From contig JBBDRN010000014.1 in assembly GCA_040905445.1 (NCBI GenBank), forward strand, positions 91,688 to 155,687: a stretch of DNA of 64,000 bases, given 5' to 3'. Below, piece after piece: positions 49,205-60,046 of the stretch (position 1 is the first letter of the stretch; every line of letters begins with the position of its first letter). The DNA is from SKPT01 sp040905445. GTDB lineage: Bacteria; Planctomycetota; Phycisphaerae; Phycisphaerales; Phycisphaeraceae. The notes below the pieces were generated by a model. That model did not search any database. It was not told where the DNA came from and was given only the letters and a program-made list of their open reading frames with translations. The translations under genes and the position numbers were made by a program.

Positions 49205-49432
49205 GTGCGGAATCCTCGCATCAGATCGGTTGCGGCAGAGCGGTCGCGATCGTACGACCGGCTGCGAAGGGGGTCAAACGAAGGGGATTTCGCGCAGTGG
49301 CCGCGGAGAGCGCAGAGGCCGCGGAGGTCCGTTGCGGAGGTAGGGTGGGTGGAGCGGAACCCACCGCGAAAAGCGGGGATGGTCGGGACGGTGGATTGCC
49401 CTTCGCTCCACTACCCTACGACGAGGCCACGA

Positions 49433-49438
49433 TATACT
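49433..49438 (+). promoter_or_regulatory. -10 box of the propeller-like gene
   Basis: TATACT (five of six) ends 8 nt before ATG 49447, implying a leaderless or nearly leaderless transcript. Confidence 0.4.
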
Positions 49439-49446
49439 GTCACCCC

Positions 49447-50757
49447 ATGACCACCACCCCCCCCGCCACCACCACCACCGCCCCCGCCACGCCCGCCACC
49501 GACAGCGTCCTCACCGCGCGGCTGTACGCCTCCGCGTTCAAGCTCAGCGACTCCAACTTCTACTCCGCGTCGCTCATCAGCGACGGGCGGATCTACTACA
49601 CCCTCTGCTCGCACAACATCGACCAGCACGCGCGGGTCTATCGCTATGACCCGGCCAGCGACGCGATCGAGGAGGTCGCCAACATCGGCGAGATCGTCGG
49701 CGAGGCGGGCACGAAGTCCATCCCCCAGGGCAAGAGCCACTCGCCCTACTACGAGCACGACGGCAAGCTCTACTTCGCCACGCACTACGGCTACTACAAC
49801 CCGTCGAGCGACCGCGAGTCGCCCGGCATCGTGCCCGAGGGGTACAGGCCCTACCCCGGCGGGCACTTCATCGAGCATGACCTGGCCAGCGGAACCTTTC
49901 GCGACCTCGGCACGGCCCCGCCCGAAGAGGGCATCCTCACCTTCCACATGGACGGGCCACGCGGCCGGCTCTATGGCCTGACCTGGCCACGCGGGCACTT
50001 CATCAGCTACGACATGGCCACCGGCAAGGTCCGCGACCACGGGCAGGTCTCGCGCGGCGGCGAGCTCGGGGCCGGCGACCAGTACTTCTGCCTCTGCCGC
50101 TGCTTCGGCATCAACCCCCACACCGGCAAGGTCTACTGGACCAACGCCGACGGCGAAATCCGCTTCTACGACCCCAGCACCGACACGCTCGCCAGCGTCG
50201 CCGGCACCAGCCTCAAACGCGACATCCTCGGCAAGTGGGACACCGCCAAGCCCGGCCACCAGGGCTACAACTGGCGCCACCTCTTCTGGTACGAACCCTG
50301 GGCCTGCTTCATCGGCGTGCACCCCAAGTCCGGCTACCTCTTCTCCTTCGACCCCGAAGCCGAGCGGATCGAGCTGATCGACCGGATCTGCGCCGAGCCC
50401 CTGCGCCGCAGCGGCGGGTTCGAGCCCTTCCGCTACGGCTACCTCACGCTCGAGCTCGGGCCCGACGGCGAGACGATCTACTACGTCACCGGCGCCCCGG
50501 GCCTCATCGCGGAGGATGGGCGGCAGGTCAAGGAGACGCTGCGCCTGGTGACGTACCACCTGCCCAGCGGCGTGCACCGCGACCACGGGGTGATCCGGCT
50601 GGAGGACGGCCGGTACCCCACGTTGACGCAGTCGCTGGTGGTGCACCCGGGCGGGCGGCTGTTCACCGTGCCGTGGATCGAGAAGCCGAACCGCGCCAAG
50701 GAGGACAAGCCCGCCCACCAGTGCGACCTGATCTCCTTCGCCAACCCGCTGGCATAA
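49447..50757 (+). CDS. Predicted beta-propeller protein, unknown function
   Basis: A 436-residue protein. After a Thr/Ala/Pro-rich N-terminus (encoded by CCACC microrepeats) it shows repeated blades of about 45 to 50 residues with Y/F-x-x-D or P-x-T/S-G turns: VYRYDPASDAIEEVANIG, FIEHDLASGTFRDLGTA, FISYDMATGKVRDHGQV, IRFYDPSTDTLASVAG, LFSFDPEAERIELIDRI and LVTYHLPSGVHRDHGVI. This is six or seven kelch/SMP-30-like blades, a fold common among sugar-lactone and lyase enzymes. No signal peptide. The stop codon TAA lies within the first bases of repeat A3. It follows a Gfo/Idh gene divergently; a carbohydrate link is possible. Confidence 0.7.
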   Translation: MTTTPPATTTTAPATPATDSVLTARLYASAFKLSDSNFYSASLISDGRIYYTLCSHNIDQHARVYRYDPASDAIEEVANIGEIVGEAGTKSIPQGKSHSPYYEHDGKLYFATHYGYYNPSSDRESPGIVPEGYRPYPGGHFIEHDLASGTFRDLGTAPPEEGILTFHMDGPRGRLYGLTWPRGHFISYDMATGKVRDHGQVSRGGELGAGDQYFCLCRCFGINPHTGKVYWTNADGEIRFYDPSTDTLASVAGTSLKRDILGKWDTAKPGHQGYNWRHLFWYEPWACFIGVHPKSGYLFSFDPEAERIELIDRICAEPLRRSGGFEPFRYGYLTLELGPDGETIYYVTGAPGLIAEDGRQVKETLRLVTYHLPSGVHRDHGVIRLEDGRYPTLTQSLVVHPGGRLFTVPWIEKPNRAKEDKPAHQCDLISFANPLA

Positions 50758-50919
50758 AGCCGGGACCGGTGGTCCCGGTCGAGGCGGCCACGCCTGCCAA
50801 ACCGGGACCCTTCCCCCGCGTCATCGTGGCGCCGGAATCTGTTGTCGTGGCGTGGGGTCATCTCCGGGGCGTTCGAGCGTGGCGCGCCGCCGCCCCGGGA
50901 CCACCGGTCCCGGCTTTAT
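50754..50919. repeat. Family A palindromic element (A3) carrying a gene's stop codon
   Basis: Left arm ATAAAGCCGGGACCGGTGGT-CCCGG (50754 to 50778) and right arm CCGGGACCACCGGTCCCGG-CTTTAT (50895 to 50919) are perfect inverted 25-mers around a 116-bp centre that includes a further partial arm (AAACCGGGACCC near 50798). The TAA at 50755 to 50757 ends the upstream gene. Confidence 0.85.
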
Positions 50920-50963
50920 GGCCCCCCGCCGCCCCGGGGAGCGCCGCGTGGGCGCGGCGGCTA

Positions 50964-51010
50964 AACCGGGCCCCGGACGGGTTGCCCGGGGCCCGGGTTG
51001 CGGTTAAACT
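50964..51010 (+). promoter_or_regulatory. Promoter of rpsO overlapping a GC-rich hairpin
   Basis: -35 TTGCCC at 50982 to 50987, a 17-bp spacer and -10 TAAACT at 51005 to 51010. An almost perfect inverted repeat (AACCGGGCCCCGG at 50964 and CCCGGGGCCCGGGTT ending at 50999) covers the -35 and spacer, so DNA structure or a bound protein could affect initiation. The rest of the 314-bp gap is repeat A3. Confidence 0.55.
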
Positions 51011-51071
51011 ACCGTGCTTGCCTGACCCCGGGGCGACGTTGCGTCCCCGATCCGCCAGAGACCAGCCAGCC

Positions 51072-51341
51072 ATGACGATTACCGCGCAGAAGAAGCAGTC
51101 TTTGATCCAGGAACATCGCCGCGAGGAGAAGGACACCGGCTCGCCGGAGATCCAGATTGCCGTCCTCACGGCCCGGATCGTCGGCTTGACCGAGCATCTG
51201 CGGACGCACCGCCACGACTTCGCCTCTCGGCGGGGTCTGCTGACGATGGTTTCCCGCCGGACGCGCCTGCTGCGCTACTTGGCCCGCAAGGATCGGCCGG
51301 GCTACCTCGCCCTGATTGGCCGCCTGGGTCTGCGCAAGTAA
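51072..51341 (+). CDS. rpsO: 30S ribosomal protein S15
   Basis: An 89-residue S15, which binds 16S rRNA at the central three-way junction and nucleates platform assembly. The four-helix pattern is intact: ITAQKKQSLIQEHRREEKDTGS, PEIQIAVLTARIVGLTEHLRTH (in part), DFASRRGLLTMVSRRTRLLRYL (in part) and the C-terminal YLALIGRLGLRK. The conserved H-x-x-D and S-R-R-x-L contacts are present. It is followed by pnp, the classical order in which S15 and PNPase are co-regulated. Confidence 0.97.
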   Translation: MTITAQKKQSLIQEHRREEKDTGSPEIQIAVLTARIVGLTEHLRTHRHDFASRRGLLTMVSRRTRLLRYLARKDRPGYLALIGRLGLRK

Positions 51342-51503
51342 TAATGGATGTCCCCCCGGCCTCGCCGGCCACCATGCCCGAACGGTTCGGGCGGGGAGCA
51401 GACGGCAGTGGGCTCGCCGCACCGGTGCCGACACGCGGGCGCTCGTGCCGCAAGTCATCTGTCTTCTGCTTCCTTGGCGGGTGGATCGAGGCCCGGGTCC
51501 CCG

Positions 51504-51531
51504 GAAGCCCATCTTCCACCCCGTGGGCTTC
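51504..51531 (+). promoter_or_regulatory. Hairpin between rpsO and pnp
   Basis: GAAGCCC (51504 to 51510) pairs with GGGCTTC (51525 to 51531) in the 238-bp rpsO-pnp spacer. In enterobacteria this spacer carries an RNase III-cut stem controlling pnp; the stem here is short and the analogy is only positional. Confidence 0.3.
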
Positions 51532-51579
51532 GCCCCCACTCCAAGCGATTGATCCGCCTTACGCTAAGGAACATTGAAC

Positions 51580-53742
51580 ATGACGTATGCCCGCGTTGAG
51601 ACCGAAATCGGCGGCCGCACGCTCTCCATCGAATCCGGCAAGATTGCCAAGCAGGCCGACGGCGCCGTCCTCGTCCAGTATGGCGAAACCGTCGTCCTGG
51701 GCACCGCCGTCCGCGACAAGCCGCGCGAGGGCATCGACTTCTTCCCGCTCACCGTCGACTACCGCGAGAAGCTCAACGCCGCGGGCAAGTTCCCCGGCGG
51801 CTTCCGCAAGCGCGAGGGGGCGCCGAACCAGAAAGAGATCCTGACCATGCGGAACATCGATCGGCCCATCCGGCCGATGTTCCCCAAGGGCTACATGGAC
51901 GAGGTGCAGATCCAGTGCTGGGTGCTCGCCGCCGACGGGCAGAACGAGCCCGACGTGCTGGCCGGCATCGCGGCGTCGGCCGCCCTCTGCGTCTCTTCGA
52001 TCCCCTTCCAGGGCCCGATTGGCAACGTCCGTGTCGGCCGCATGGATGGCGAGCTGATCGTCATGCCCACCGCCGCGCAGGTCGAGTACTCCGACCTGGA
52101 CATGCTGCTCGCGGGCGACGAGCAGGGCCTGAACATGATCGAGGTCGGCGCCCACGAGTTGCCCGAGGACGAGGTCACCGCGGCGCTGGAGTTCGGCTTC
52201 GAGCAGGCCAGGCAGGTCGTCGCGCTCATCAAGGATCTGCAGGCGAAGGTGGGCAGGGAGAAGACCTTCTCCGCCGACACCCCGCCGCAGGACCTGGTGG
52301 ACCTGGTCAACGCCAAGCTGACCGAGCCGCTGCGTGCCGCCAAGACCAGCCCGGGGACGAAGCTCGACCGACAGGAGGCCGTCTCCACCACGATCGACCA
52401 GTTCCTCACCCGCGAGGTGCCCGAGCCCGCCGAGGACGCCCCCTACATGGTGTGGCGCAAGTGGCAGCAGCGGCGCAAGTATGCGTCGAGCGCGATCCAC
52501 GACCTCGAGGAGAAGCTGACCAAGGAAATCATCCGCGCCGGCCAGCGCACGGACGGCCGATCGTTCGACGAGCTGCGCAGCATCACCTGCGAGGTCGGCG
52601 TGCTGCCGCGGGTGCACGGCTCGGCGATCTTCACCCGCGGTGAGACGCAGGCGCTGGTCACTGCGACGTTGGGCACCGGCCGCGACGAGCAGATCGTTGA
52701 CGGCTTGGGCGAGGAATACGCCGAGAAGTTCTACCTGCACTACAACTTCCCGCCCTTCTCCGTGGGCGAGGCGAAGCGGATTTCCGGCCCATCGCGCCGC
52801 GACATCGGCCACGGGATGCTCGCCCAGAAAGCGCTTCAGCCCGTGCTCCCTGACGTGACGCAGTTTCCCTACACCGTCCGCGTCGTCAGCGACATTCTCG
52901 AGTCCAACGGCTCGTCGTCGATGGCGTCGGCGTGCGGCGGAACGCTCGCGCTCATGGACGCCGGCGTGCCCATCAAGGCGCCCGTCGGCGGCATCTCCAT
53001 CGGCATGATCGCCGCCGAGGAGCCCGGCCAGGAGGACGTCTACCTCACCGACATCCAGGGCGAGGAAGACCACTTCGGCGACATGGACTTCAAGGTCACC
53101 GGCACGCGCGCCGGCATCACCGCCATCCAGCTCGACCTCAAGATTCCGCGCCTCAATTTCGCGCAGATTCGCAAGACGCTCGAACTCGCCAAGAAGAACC
53201 GCCTCGAGATCATCGACATGATCGAGAAGGCCATCCCCGCGCCGCGCGAGTCGATCAGCCTGCACGCGCCGCGCATCCTCTCGACCAAGGTGCATCCGGA
53301 CAAGATCGGCAAGATCATCGGCCCGGGCGGCAAGATGATCCGCGGCCTCGAAGAACAGACCGGCGCCAAGATCGAGATCGAAGAGGACGGCACGATCTAC
53401 ATCTCCGCCGTCGGCGCCGGCAAGGCCGAGGCCGCGCTGGAGGAGATCGAGAAGATCGGCGCCGAGGTCAAGGTCGGGCAGATCTACACCGGCCGGGTCT
53501 CGTCCGTCAAGGACTTCGGCGCGTTCATCGAGGTGATCCCCGGGCAGGATGGGCTGTGCCACATCTCCGAGCTGGCGGACGGCTATGTCGAGAAGGTCGC
53601 CGACGTGGTGAAGGTGGGCGACACGGTGCGGGTCAAGGTGCTGCTGGTCGACGAGCAGGGCCGGGTCAAGCTCTCCCGCCGCGCCGCCCTCGAGGCCGAA
53701 GGCGAGTCGGAAGAAAAGGCTTCCGTTTCGGCGAAGAAATAG
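51580..53742 (+). CDS. pnp: Polyribonucleotide nucleotidyltransferase (PNPase)
   Basis: A 720-residue 3'-5' phosphorolytic exoribonuclease. It has two RNase PH domains (ETEIGGRTLSIESGKIAKQA; RTDGRSFDELRSITCEVGVL in part; the second carries the catalytic DGxxP-like LALMDAGVPIKAPVGGISIG in part and DIQGEEDHFGDMDFKVTGT), a KH domain (KIIGPGGKMIRGLEEQTGAK) and an S1 domain (YTGRVSSVKDFGAFIEVIPG, GLCHISELADG). Length is typical. ATG 51580 has AAGGA 9 nt upstream; a TTG two codons before is unlikely. With rny nearby in the genome it is a probable partner in mRNA turnover. Confidence 0.97.
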   Translation: MTYARVETEIGGRTLSIESGKIAKQADGAVLVQYGETVVLGTAVRDKPREGIDFFPLTVDYREKLNAAGKFPGGFRKREGAPNQKEILTMRNIDRPIRPMFPKGYMDEVQIQCWVLAADGQNEPDVLAGIAASAALCVSSIPFQGPIGNVRVGRMDGELIVMPTAAQVEYSDLDMLLAGDEQGLNMIEVGAHELPEDEVTAALEFGFEQARQVVALIKDLQAKVGREKTFSADTPPQDLVDLVNAKLTEPLRAAKTSPGTKLDRQEAVSTTIDQFLTREVPEPAEDAPYMVWRKWQQRRKYASSAIHDLEEKLTKEIIRAGQRTDGRSFDELRSITCEVGVLPRVHGSAIFTRGETQALVTATLGTGRDEQIVDGLGEEYAEKFYLHYNFPPFSVGEAKRISGPSRRDIGHGMLAQKALQPVLPDVTQFPYTVRVVSDILESNGSSSMASACGGTLALMDAGVPIKAPVGGISIGMIAAEEPGQEDVYLTDIQGEEDHFGDMDFKVTGTRAGITAIQLDLKIPRLNFAQIRKTLELAKKNRLEIIDMIEKAIPAPRESISLHAPRILSTKVHPDKIGKIIGPGGKMIRGLEEQTGAKIEIEEDGTIYISAVGAGKAEAALEEIEKIGAEVKVGQIYTGRVSSVKDFGAFIEVIPGQDGLCHISELADGYVEKVADVVKVGDTVRVKVLLVDEQGRVKLSRRAALEAEGESEEKASVSAKK

Positions 53743-54096
53743 GTACGATGCTGTCGGCCGTGCGGCGGCGTGCGGCCGACATCATCGGGACATGAAAGGG
53801 GGGAACACCTTTCTTGTTTTCTGGTCATGAATCATGCGCGCTCGTAAAGGCACCGGCTTCCGACGCATTGGCGCCCCTCGGGGGCGCGTGCGCGCCGCGG
53901 GGTCGGACCCGCGGCCGGGTTGGAACACGTCTGGCGAGAGGCTTGCCCGGGGGACGTCTGGGCCTGTAAAGGCTGTCTGGTCTTAGAATTCGGGCATCAC
54001 GTCCGAACGCTTCGTGCGGGTGGTGCGCCCGCTGCCTGTCTCGGTTTTCATGTCGGTACTGGTCATTTTCAGGTTTCTGCAATCAGGAGACGGATC
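53743..54096. other. Intergenic region between pnp and the cold-shock gene
   Basis: This 354-bp gap contains the pnp terminator, a GC-rich stretch without a gene, a -10 TAGAAT at 53984 to 53989 and a leader of about 100 nt before the cold-shock start. Long leaders are typical of cold-shock mRNAs, whose structure changes with temperature; I see a moderately AT-rich pyrimidine tract (54045 to 54080) but no clear family motif. Confidence 0.45.
53794..53820 (+). terminator. Terminator after pnp
   Basis: GAAAGG (53794 to 53799) pairs with CCTTTC (53808 to 53813), followed by TTGTTTT. It lies about 50 bp after the pnp stop codon. Confidence 0.55.
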
Positions 54097-54318
54097 ATGG
54101 GCACGCGAGGCCGCGTCAAGTGGTTCGACCCGAAGAAGGGCTACGGCTTCATTCTCGGGCCGGCGGGTCAGGATGTGTTCGTTCATTACACCCAGATCGG
54201 GGGCGACGGATTCCGGTCGCTCCGCGACGGCGAGACGGTCAACTACGAGCTCGTCCAGGGTGACAAGGGCTACCAGGCACGCACCGTCGAGCGGATCGAG
54301 GCCGAAGCCGAGGCCTGA
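54097..54318 (+). CDS. Cold-shock domain protein
   Basis: A 73-residue CspA-type RNA chaperone. The single five-stranded barrel contains GRVKWFDPKKGYGFI (RNP1 is KGYGFI) and DVFVHYTQI (RNP2 is VFVHY), then the usual DGETVNYELVQGDKGYQART. It would bind single-stranded RNA and DNA and prevent misfolding, or act in antitermination. ATG 54097 follows an AGGAGA site. It is preceded by a candidate promoter about 110 bp upstream. Confidence 0.95.
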   Translation: MGTRGRVKWFDPKKGYGFILGPAGQDVFVHYTQIGGDGFRSLRDGETVNYELVQGDKGYQARTVERIEAEAEA

Positions 54319-54394
54319 TCGCCGGTCCGCCGACCAAGCCATCCCGTCGCCCGGCGCGGTGCCCGTTGACGCGGGTCGGCAGCCACTTGATTGC

Positions 54395-54647
54395 ATAAAG
54401 CCGGGACCGGTGGTCCCGGCCGAGGCGGCCGAGGCGGGCCCATCCGCCATCGACGCCCGGCGTCACGGCGACCTGCGAATGACGGCGACGCGTCGACGAT
54501 TGGCAGGCGCCGCGGGGCCGGCCGTGTCGTGTGGCAGGAGATCGTTGCGGTGCGGGGGAGCATTGCAGCACCGCCTCCCTGCCATGTGAATTGACCAACG
54601 ACGAACCCGCGTCCGCGCTGGGCCGGGACCACCGGTCCCGGCTTTAT
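54395..54647. repeat. Family A palindromic element (A4), left flank of the RAYT gene
   Basis: Perfect 25-bp inverted arms at 54395 to 54419 (ATAAAGCCGGGACCGG, TGGTCCCGG) and 54623 to 54647 (CCGGGACCACCGGTCCCGG, CTTTAT). Each arm is itself a hairpin CCGGGACC-NNN-GGTCCCGG. The 200-bp centre is nearly identical to that of A5 over about 165 bp, starting CCATCCGCCATCGACGCC. It accounts for most of the 338-bp gap before the RAYT gene. Confidence 0.9.
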
Positions 54648-54650
54648 AAT
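54645..54650 (+). promoter_or_regulatory. Consensus -10 box created at the end of repeat A4
   Basis: TATAAT (six of six) is formed by the terminal CTTTAT of A4 and the next three bases, and ends 6 nt before the RAYT start at 54657. The element may provide the transposase promoter. No -35 match is evident. Confidence 0.5.
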
Positions 54651-54656
54651 GGTGGG

Positions 54657-55193
54657 ATGCCTGCGACACTGGGGGACCACGTCGTCATCAGCGGCTATGG
54701 CCTGTGGCTGCCCGGTGACGAACGCGGTTCCTGGTCCGAAGCGTGGGATGAGCAGATCGGCTTCCACCAGCCGCACACGCTGCATCCAGCCGATCCCGTC
54801 CGCAGGCGACTGGCCGCCGAGCGGATGAAACATGGACCCGTCTGGCTCGACGCCGGAATGATGCGCGTGTTCGCCGACGTGCTGCAGCGTTGTGCCCGCG
54901 CGTCCGACTGGTCCATCGCGGCCGCATCGATCGAGCCGACCCATACGCACCTGCTGTTGACACCGACACGTCGCCCGATCGACGGGACGGTCAGGTGGAT
55001 CAAGGACCGTGCAACGAAGCATATCCATCAACAAACGCGACACGATGGGCCCGTCTGGTGCGAGGGCCGATGGCGGTCATACATCTTCGACCCGCAGGCG
55101 TGGTGCAACACGCGCGACTACATCGAGAACCACAACGTCAGGCGAGGCCGACCGCCGCAGCCCTACGCATTCGTTGTCAACGTTCAACCGTGA
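54657..55193 (+). CDS. REP-associated tyrosine transposase (RAYT, Y1/HUH family)
   Basis: A 178-residue single-strand DNA transposase/nuclease of the IS200-like Y1 superfamily. The HUH metal motif is His96-Thr97-His98 in EPTHTHLLLTPT and the catalytic tyrosine is probably Tyr155 in RDYIENHNVRRG, followed by the short basic tail seen in RAYTs. WSIAAASIEPTHTHLLL, IKDRATKHI and VWCEGRWRSYIFD fit the family, and the N-terminal GYGLWLPGDERGSWSEAWDE (in part) is typical of the planctomycete-type branch. It lacks its own insertion-sequence ends. It lies between two nearly identical family A palindromic elements, the repeats it presumably mobilises. Confidence 0.85.
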   Translation: MPATLGDHVVISGYGLWLPGDERGSWSEAWDEQIGFHQPHTLHPADPVRRRLAAERMKHGPVWLDAGMMRVFADVLQRCARASDWSIAAASIEPTHTHLLLTPTRRPIDGTVRWIKDRATKHIHQQTRHDGPVWCEGRWRSYIFDPQAWCNTRDYIENHNVRRGRPPQPYAFVVNVQP

Positions 55194-55195
55194 CC

Positions 55196-55448
55196 ATAAA
55201 GCCGGGACCGGTGGTCCCGGCCGAGGCGGGGGAGGTGGACCCATCCGCCATCGACGCCCGGCGTCACGGCGACCTGCGAATGACGGCGACGCGTCGACGA
55301 TTGGCAGGCGCCGCGGGGCCGGCCGTGTCGTGTGGCAGGAGATCGTTGCGGTGCGGGGGAGCATTGCAGCACCGCCCCCCTGCCATGTGAGATTCACCAA
55401 GGACTGAACCCGCGTCCGCGCTGAGCCGGGACCACCGGTCCCGGTTTT

Positions 55449-55452
<4 letters not shown>
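55196..55452. repeat. Family A palindromic element (A5), right flank of the RAYT gene
   Basis: Begins two bases after the RAYT stop (ATAAAGCCGGGACCGG at 55196) and ends with CCGGGACCACCGGTCCCGG-TTTTTTAT at 55452. The centre matches A4 almost base for base in the first 180 bp. Its terminal TTAT provides, on the minus strand, the TAA stop codon of acnA (55449 to 55451). Confidence 0.9.
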
Positions 55453-58292
<2,840 letters not shown>

Positions 58293-58438
58293 GGCAACCA
58301 CCTCGTTTCGCTGGGCTGGCGGAATGAAGAAGAGCGCGGCCGTCGCGGGATGACCGCCCGACGCGCCGGGCGCGGCATTGTAGCACGCACGCACTGTCCC
58401 CTGCCGTCTGCCCCCTGCCGACTCACCCCTCCCCTGTC

Positions 58439-59944
58439 CTACCCCGCGCTGGACAGCATCTGCGTCCCGCCCATGTCCGGCGCCGGCAGGGTCGACTCGC
58501 CCATCAGGTGCTCGTCGATGGCGCGGGCCGCCCCCCGGCCCTCGGCGATGGCCCACACGATCAGCGATGCGCCCCGCCGCATGTCGCCGGCGGCGAAGAC
58601 GTTGTCCACGTTCGTGCGGTAGTTCGCGTACGGCGCGTCGACCACGCCGGCCGTCTCCGTCACGCCCAGCGCCTTGACGACGCTGGGCGTATCGTGGCCC
58701 GTAAAGCCGATGGCGAGAAAAACGAGCTGCGCCGGCAGGTCGCGCTCGGAGCCGGGCACTTCTTCGGCGCGCAGGCGGCCGTCGTCGCCGCGCTTCCAGC
58801 CGAGGATGCTGACGCGCACGCCCTGGACGTTGCCCTGCCCGTCGTCGACGAACGCCTTGGGCAGGATGCAGTACTCGCGCGGGTCGCGGTCGAACAGCGC
58901 CGCGGCCTCGGCGTGGCCATAGTCGACGTAGAACGTGCCGGTGGGCCCCGGCCAGGGATGCTCGTCGTCGCGCTGGTCGGGCTCGCGCTCACGACGGGTG
59001 ATGTTCAGCAGGCTGCGGCAGCCCTGCCGCAGCGCCGTGCCGATGCAGTCCGTGCCGGTGTCGCCGGCCCCGATGACGACGACATCCCGGTCGCGCGTGT
59101 CGATGAACTTCCCGTCGGCGAGGTTGGAATTGAGCAGGCTCTTGGTCGTGCCCGTGAGGTAATCCATCGCCAGGTGCACGCCGGCGAGGTCGCGGCCGGG
59201 GATGTCGAGCTCACGCGCCCGAAGCGCCCCGCACGCGAGCAGGATCGCGTCATACTCGCGCTTGAGTTCGTCGGCGTCGACGTTCACGCCCACGTCGGCG
59301 TTGGTGCGGAACGTCACGCCCTCCTCCTCGAGCAGCTTGACGCGGCGCTGGACGATCGTCTTGTCCAGCTTCATGTTGGGCACGCCATACATGAGCAGCC
59401 CGCCGAGGCGGTCGTCGCGCTCGAAGACGGTGACGCTGTGGCCCGCCTTGTTGAGCTGGTCCGCGGCGGCGAGGCCCGCGGGCCCCGAGCCGACGATGGC
59501 GACCTTGTGGCCCGTGCGCGTCGCCGGCGGCGCGGGCTTGACCCACCCCTCCTCGAACGCGCGGTCGATGATCGCGCACTCGATCGACTTGATCGTCACC
59601 GGCGGCTCGTTGATGCCCAGCACGCACGCGCTCTCGCACGGCGCCGGGCAGATGCGCCCGGTGAACTCGGGGAAGTTGTTCGTCTTGACCAGCCGCTCGT
59701 ACGCCTCGCGCCAGCGGTTGTGGTAGATCAGGTCGTTCCACTCGGGGATGAGGTTGTCGATCGGGCAGCCGGGGTCGGCCTGGCAGAACGGCACGCCGCA
59801 ATCCATGCACCGCGCCCCCTGCTGCTTGAGCACATGCTCGTCCTGGCGCGCATAGATCTCATAGAAGTCGTTGATCCGCACCCGCGGCGGACGCGACCTC
59901 ATCGGCTGACGCTCGTACTCAAGAAATCCCGTCGGCTTGCCCAT
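58439..59944 (-). CDS. gltD: Glutamate synthase small subunit
   Basis: A 501-residue NADPH-dependent iron-sulfur flavoprotein that supplies electrons to GltB. The N-terminal cysteine cluster region is ARCMDCGVPFCQADPGCPIDNLIPEW (in part: CMDCGVPFCQ, PGCPIDNLIP). Two Rossmann motifs follow: GSGPAGLAAADQLNKAGHSV (FAD) and GAGDTGTDCIGTALRQG (NADPH), and GDMRRGASLIVWAIAEGR near the C-terminus closes the FAD site. Length and order are standard. It lies 102 bp downstream of gltB in the same direction, so the two are one operon for ammonia assimilation. Confidence 0.96.
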   Translation of the reverse strand: MGKPTGFLEYERQPMRSRPPRVRINDFYEIYARQDEHVLKQQGARCMDCGVPFCQADPGCPIDNLIPEWNDLIYHNRWREAYERLVKTNNFPEFTGRICPAPCESACVLGINEPPVTIKSIECAIIDRAFEEGWVKPAPPATRTGHKVAIVGSGPAGLAAADQLNKAGHSVTVFERDDRLGGLLMYGVPNMKLDKTIVQRRVKLLEEEGVTFRTNADVGVNVDADELKREYDAILLACGALRARELDIPGRDLAGVHLAMDYLTGTTKSLLNSNLADGKFIDTRDRDVVVIGAGDTGTDCIGTALRQGCRSLLNITRREREPDQRDDEHPWPGPTGTFYVDYGHAEAAALFDRDPREYCILPKAFVDDGQGNVQGVRVSILGWKRGDDGRLRAEEVPGSERDLPAQLVFLAIGFTGHDTPSVVKALGVTETAGVVDAPYANYRTNVDNVFAAGDMRRGASLIVWAIAEGRGAARAIDEHLMGESTLPAPDMGGTQMLSSAG

Positions 59945-59950
59945 AAACCT

Positions 59951-60046
59951 CTCAATTCAAAATTCAGAATTCAAAATTCAAAATACAGAACACCTCCGAC
60001 GTGTCCGCCTCCGTTTTCTGAATTTTTAATTCTGCATTCTCAATTC
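59951..60046. repeat. AT-rich inverted low-complexity repeat between gltB and gltD
   Basis: CAAAATTCAGAATTCAAAAT-type units (59951 to 59990) are mirrored by TTCTGAATTTTTAATTCTGC and CTCAATTC (60015 to 60046). This AT-rich inverted pair fills the gap between two GC-rich genes; similar AAAATTCAGAATTC repeats occur in many unrelated genomes. Confidence 0.65.
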
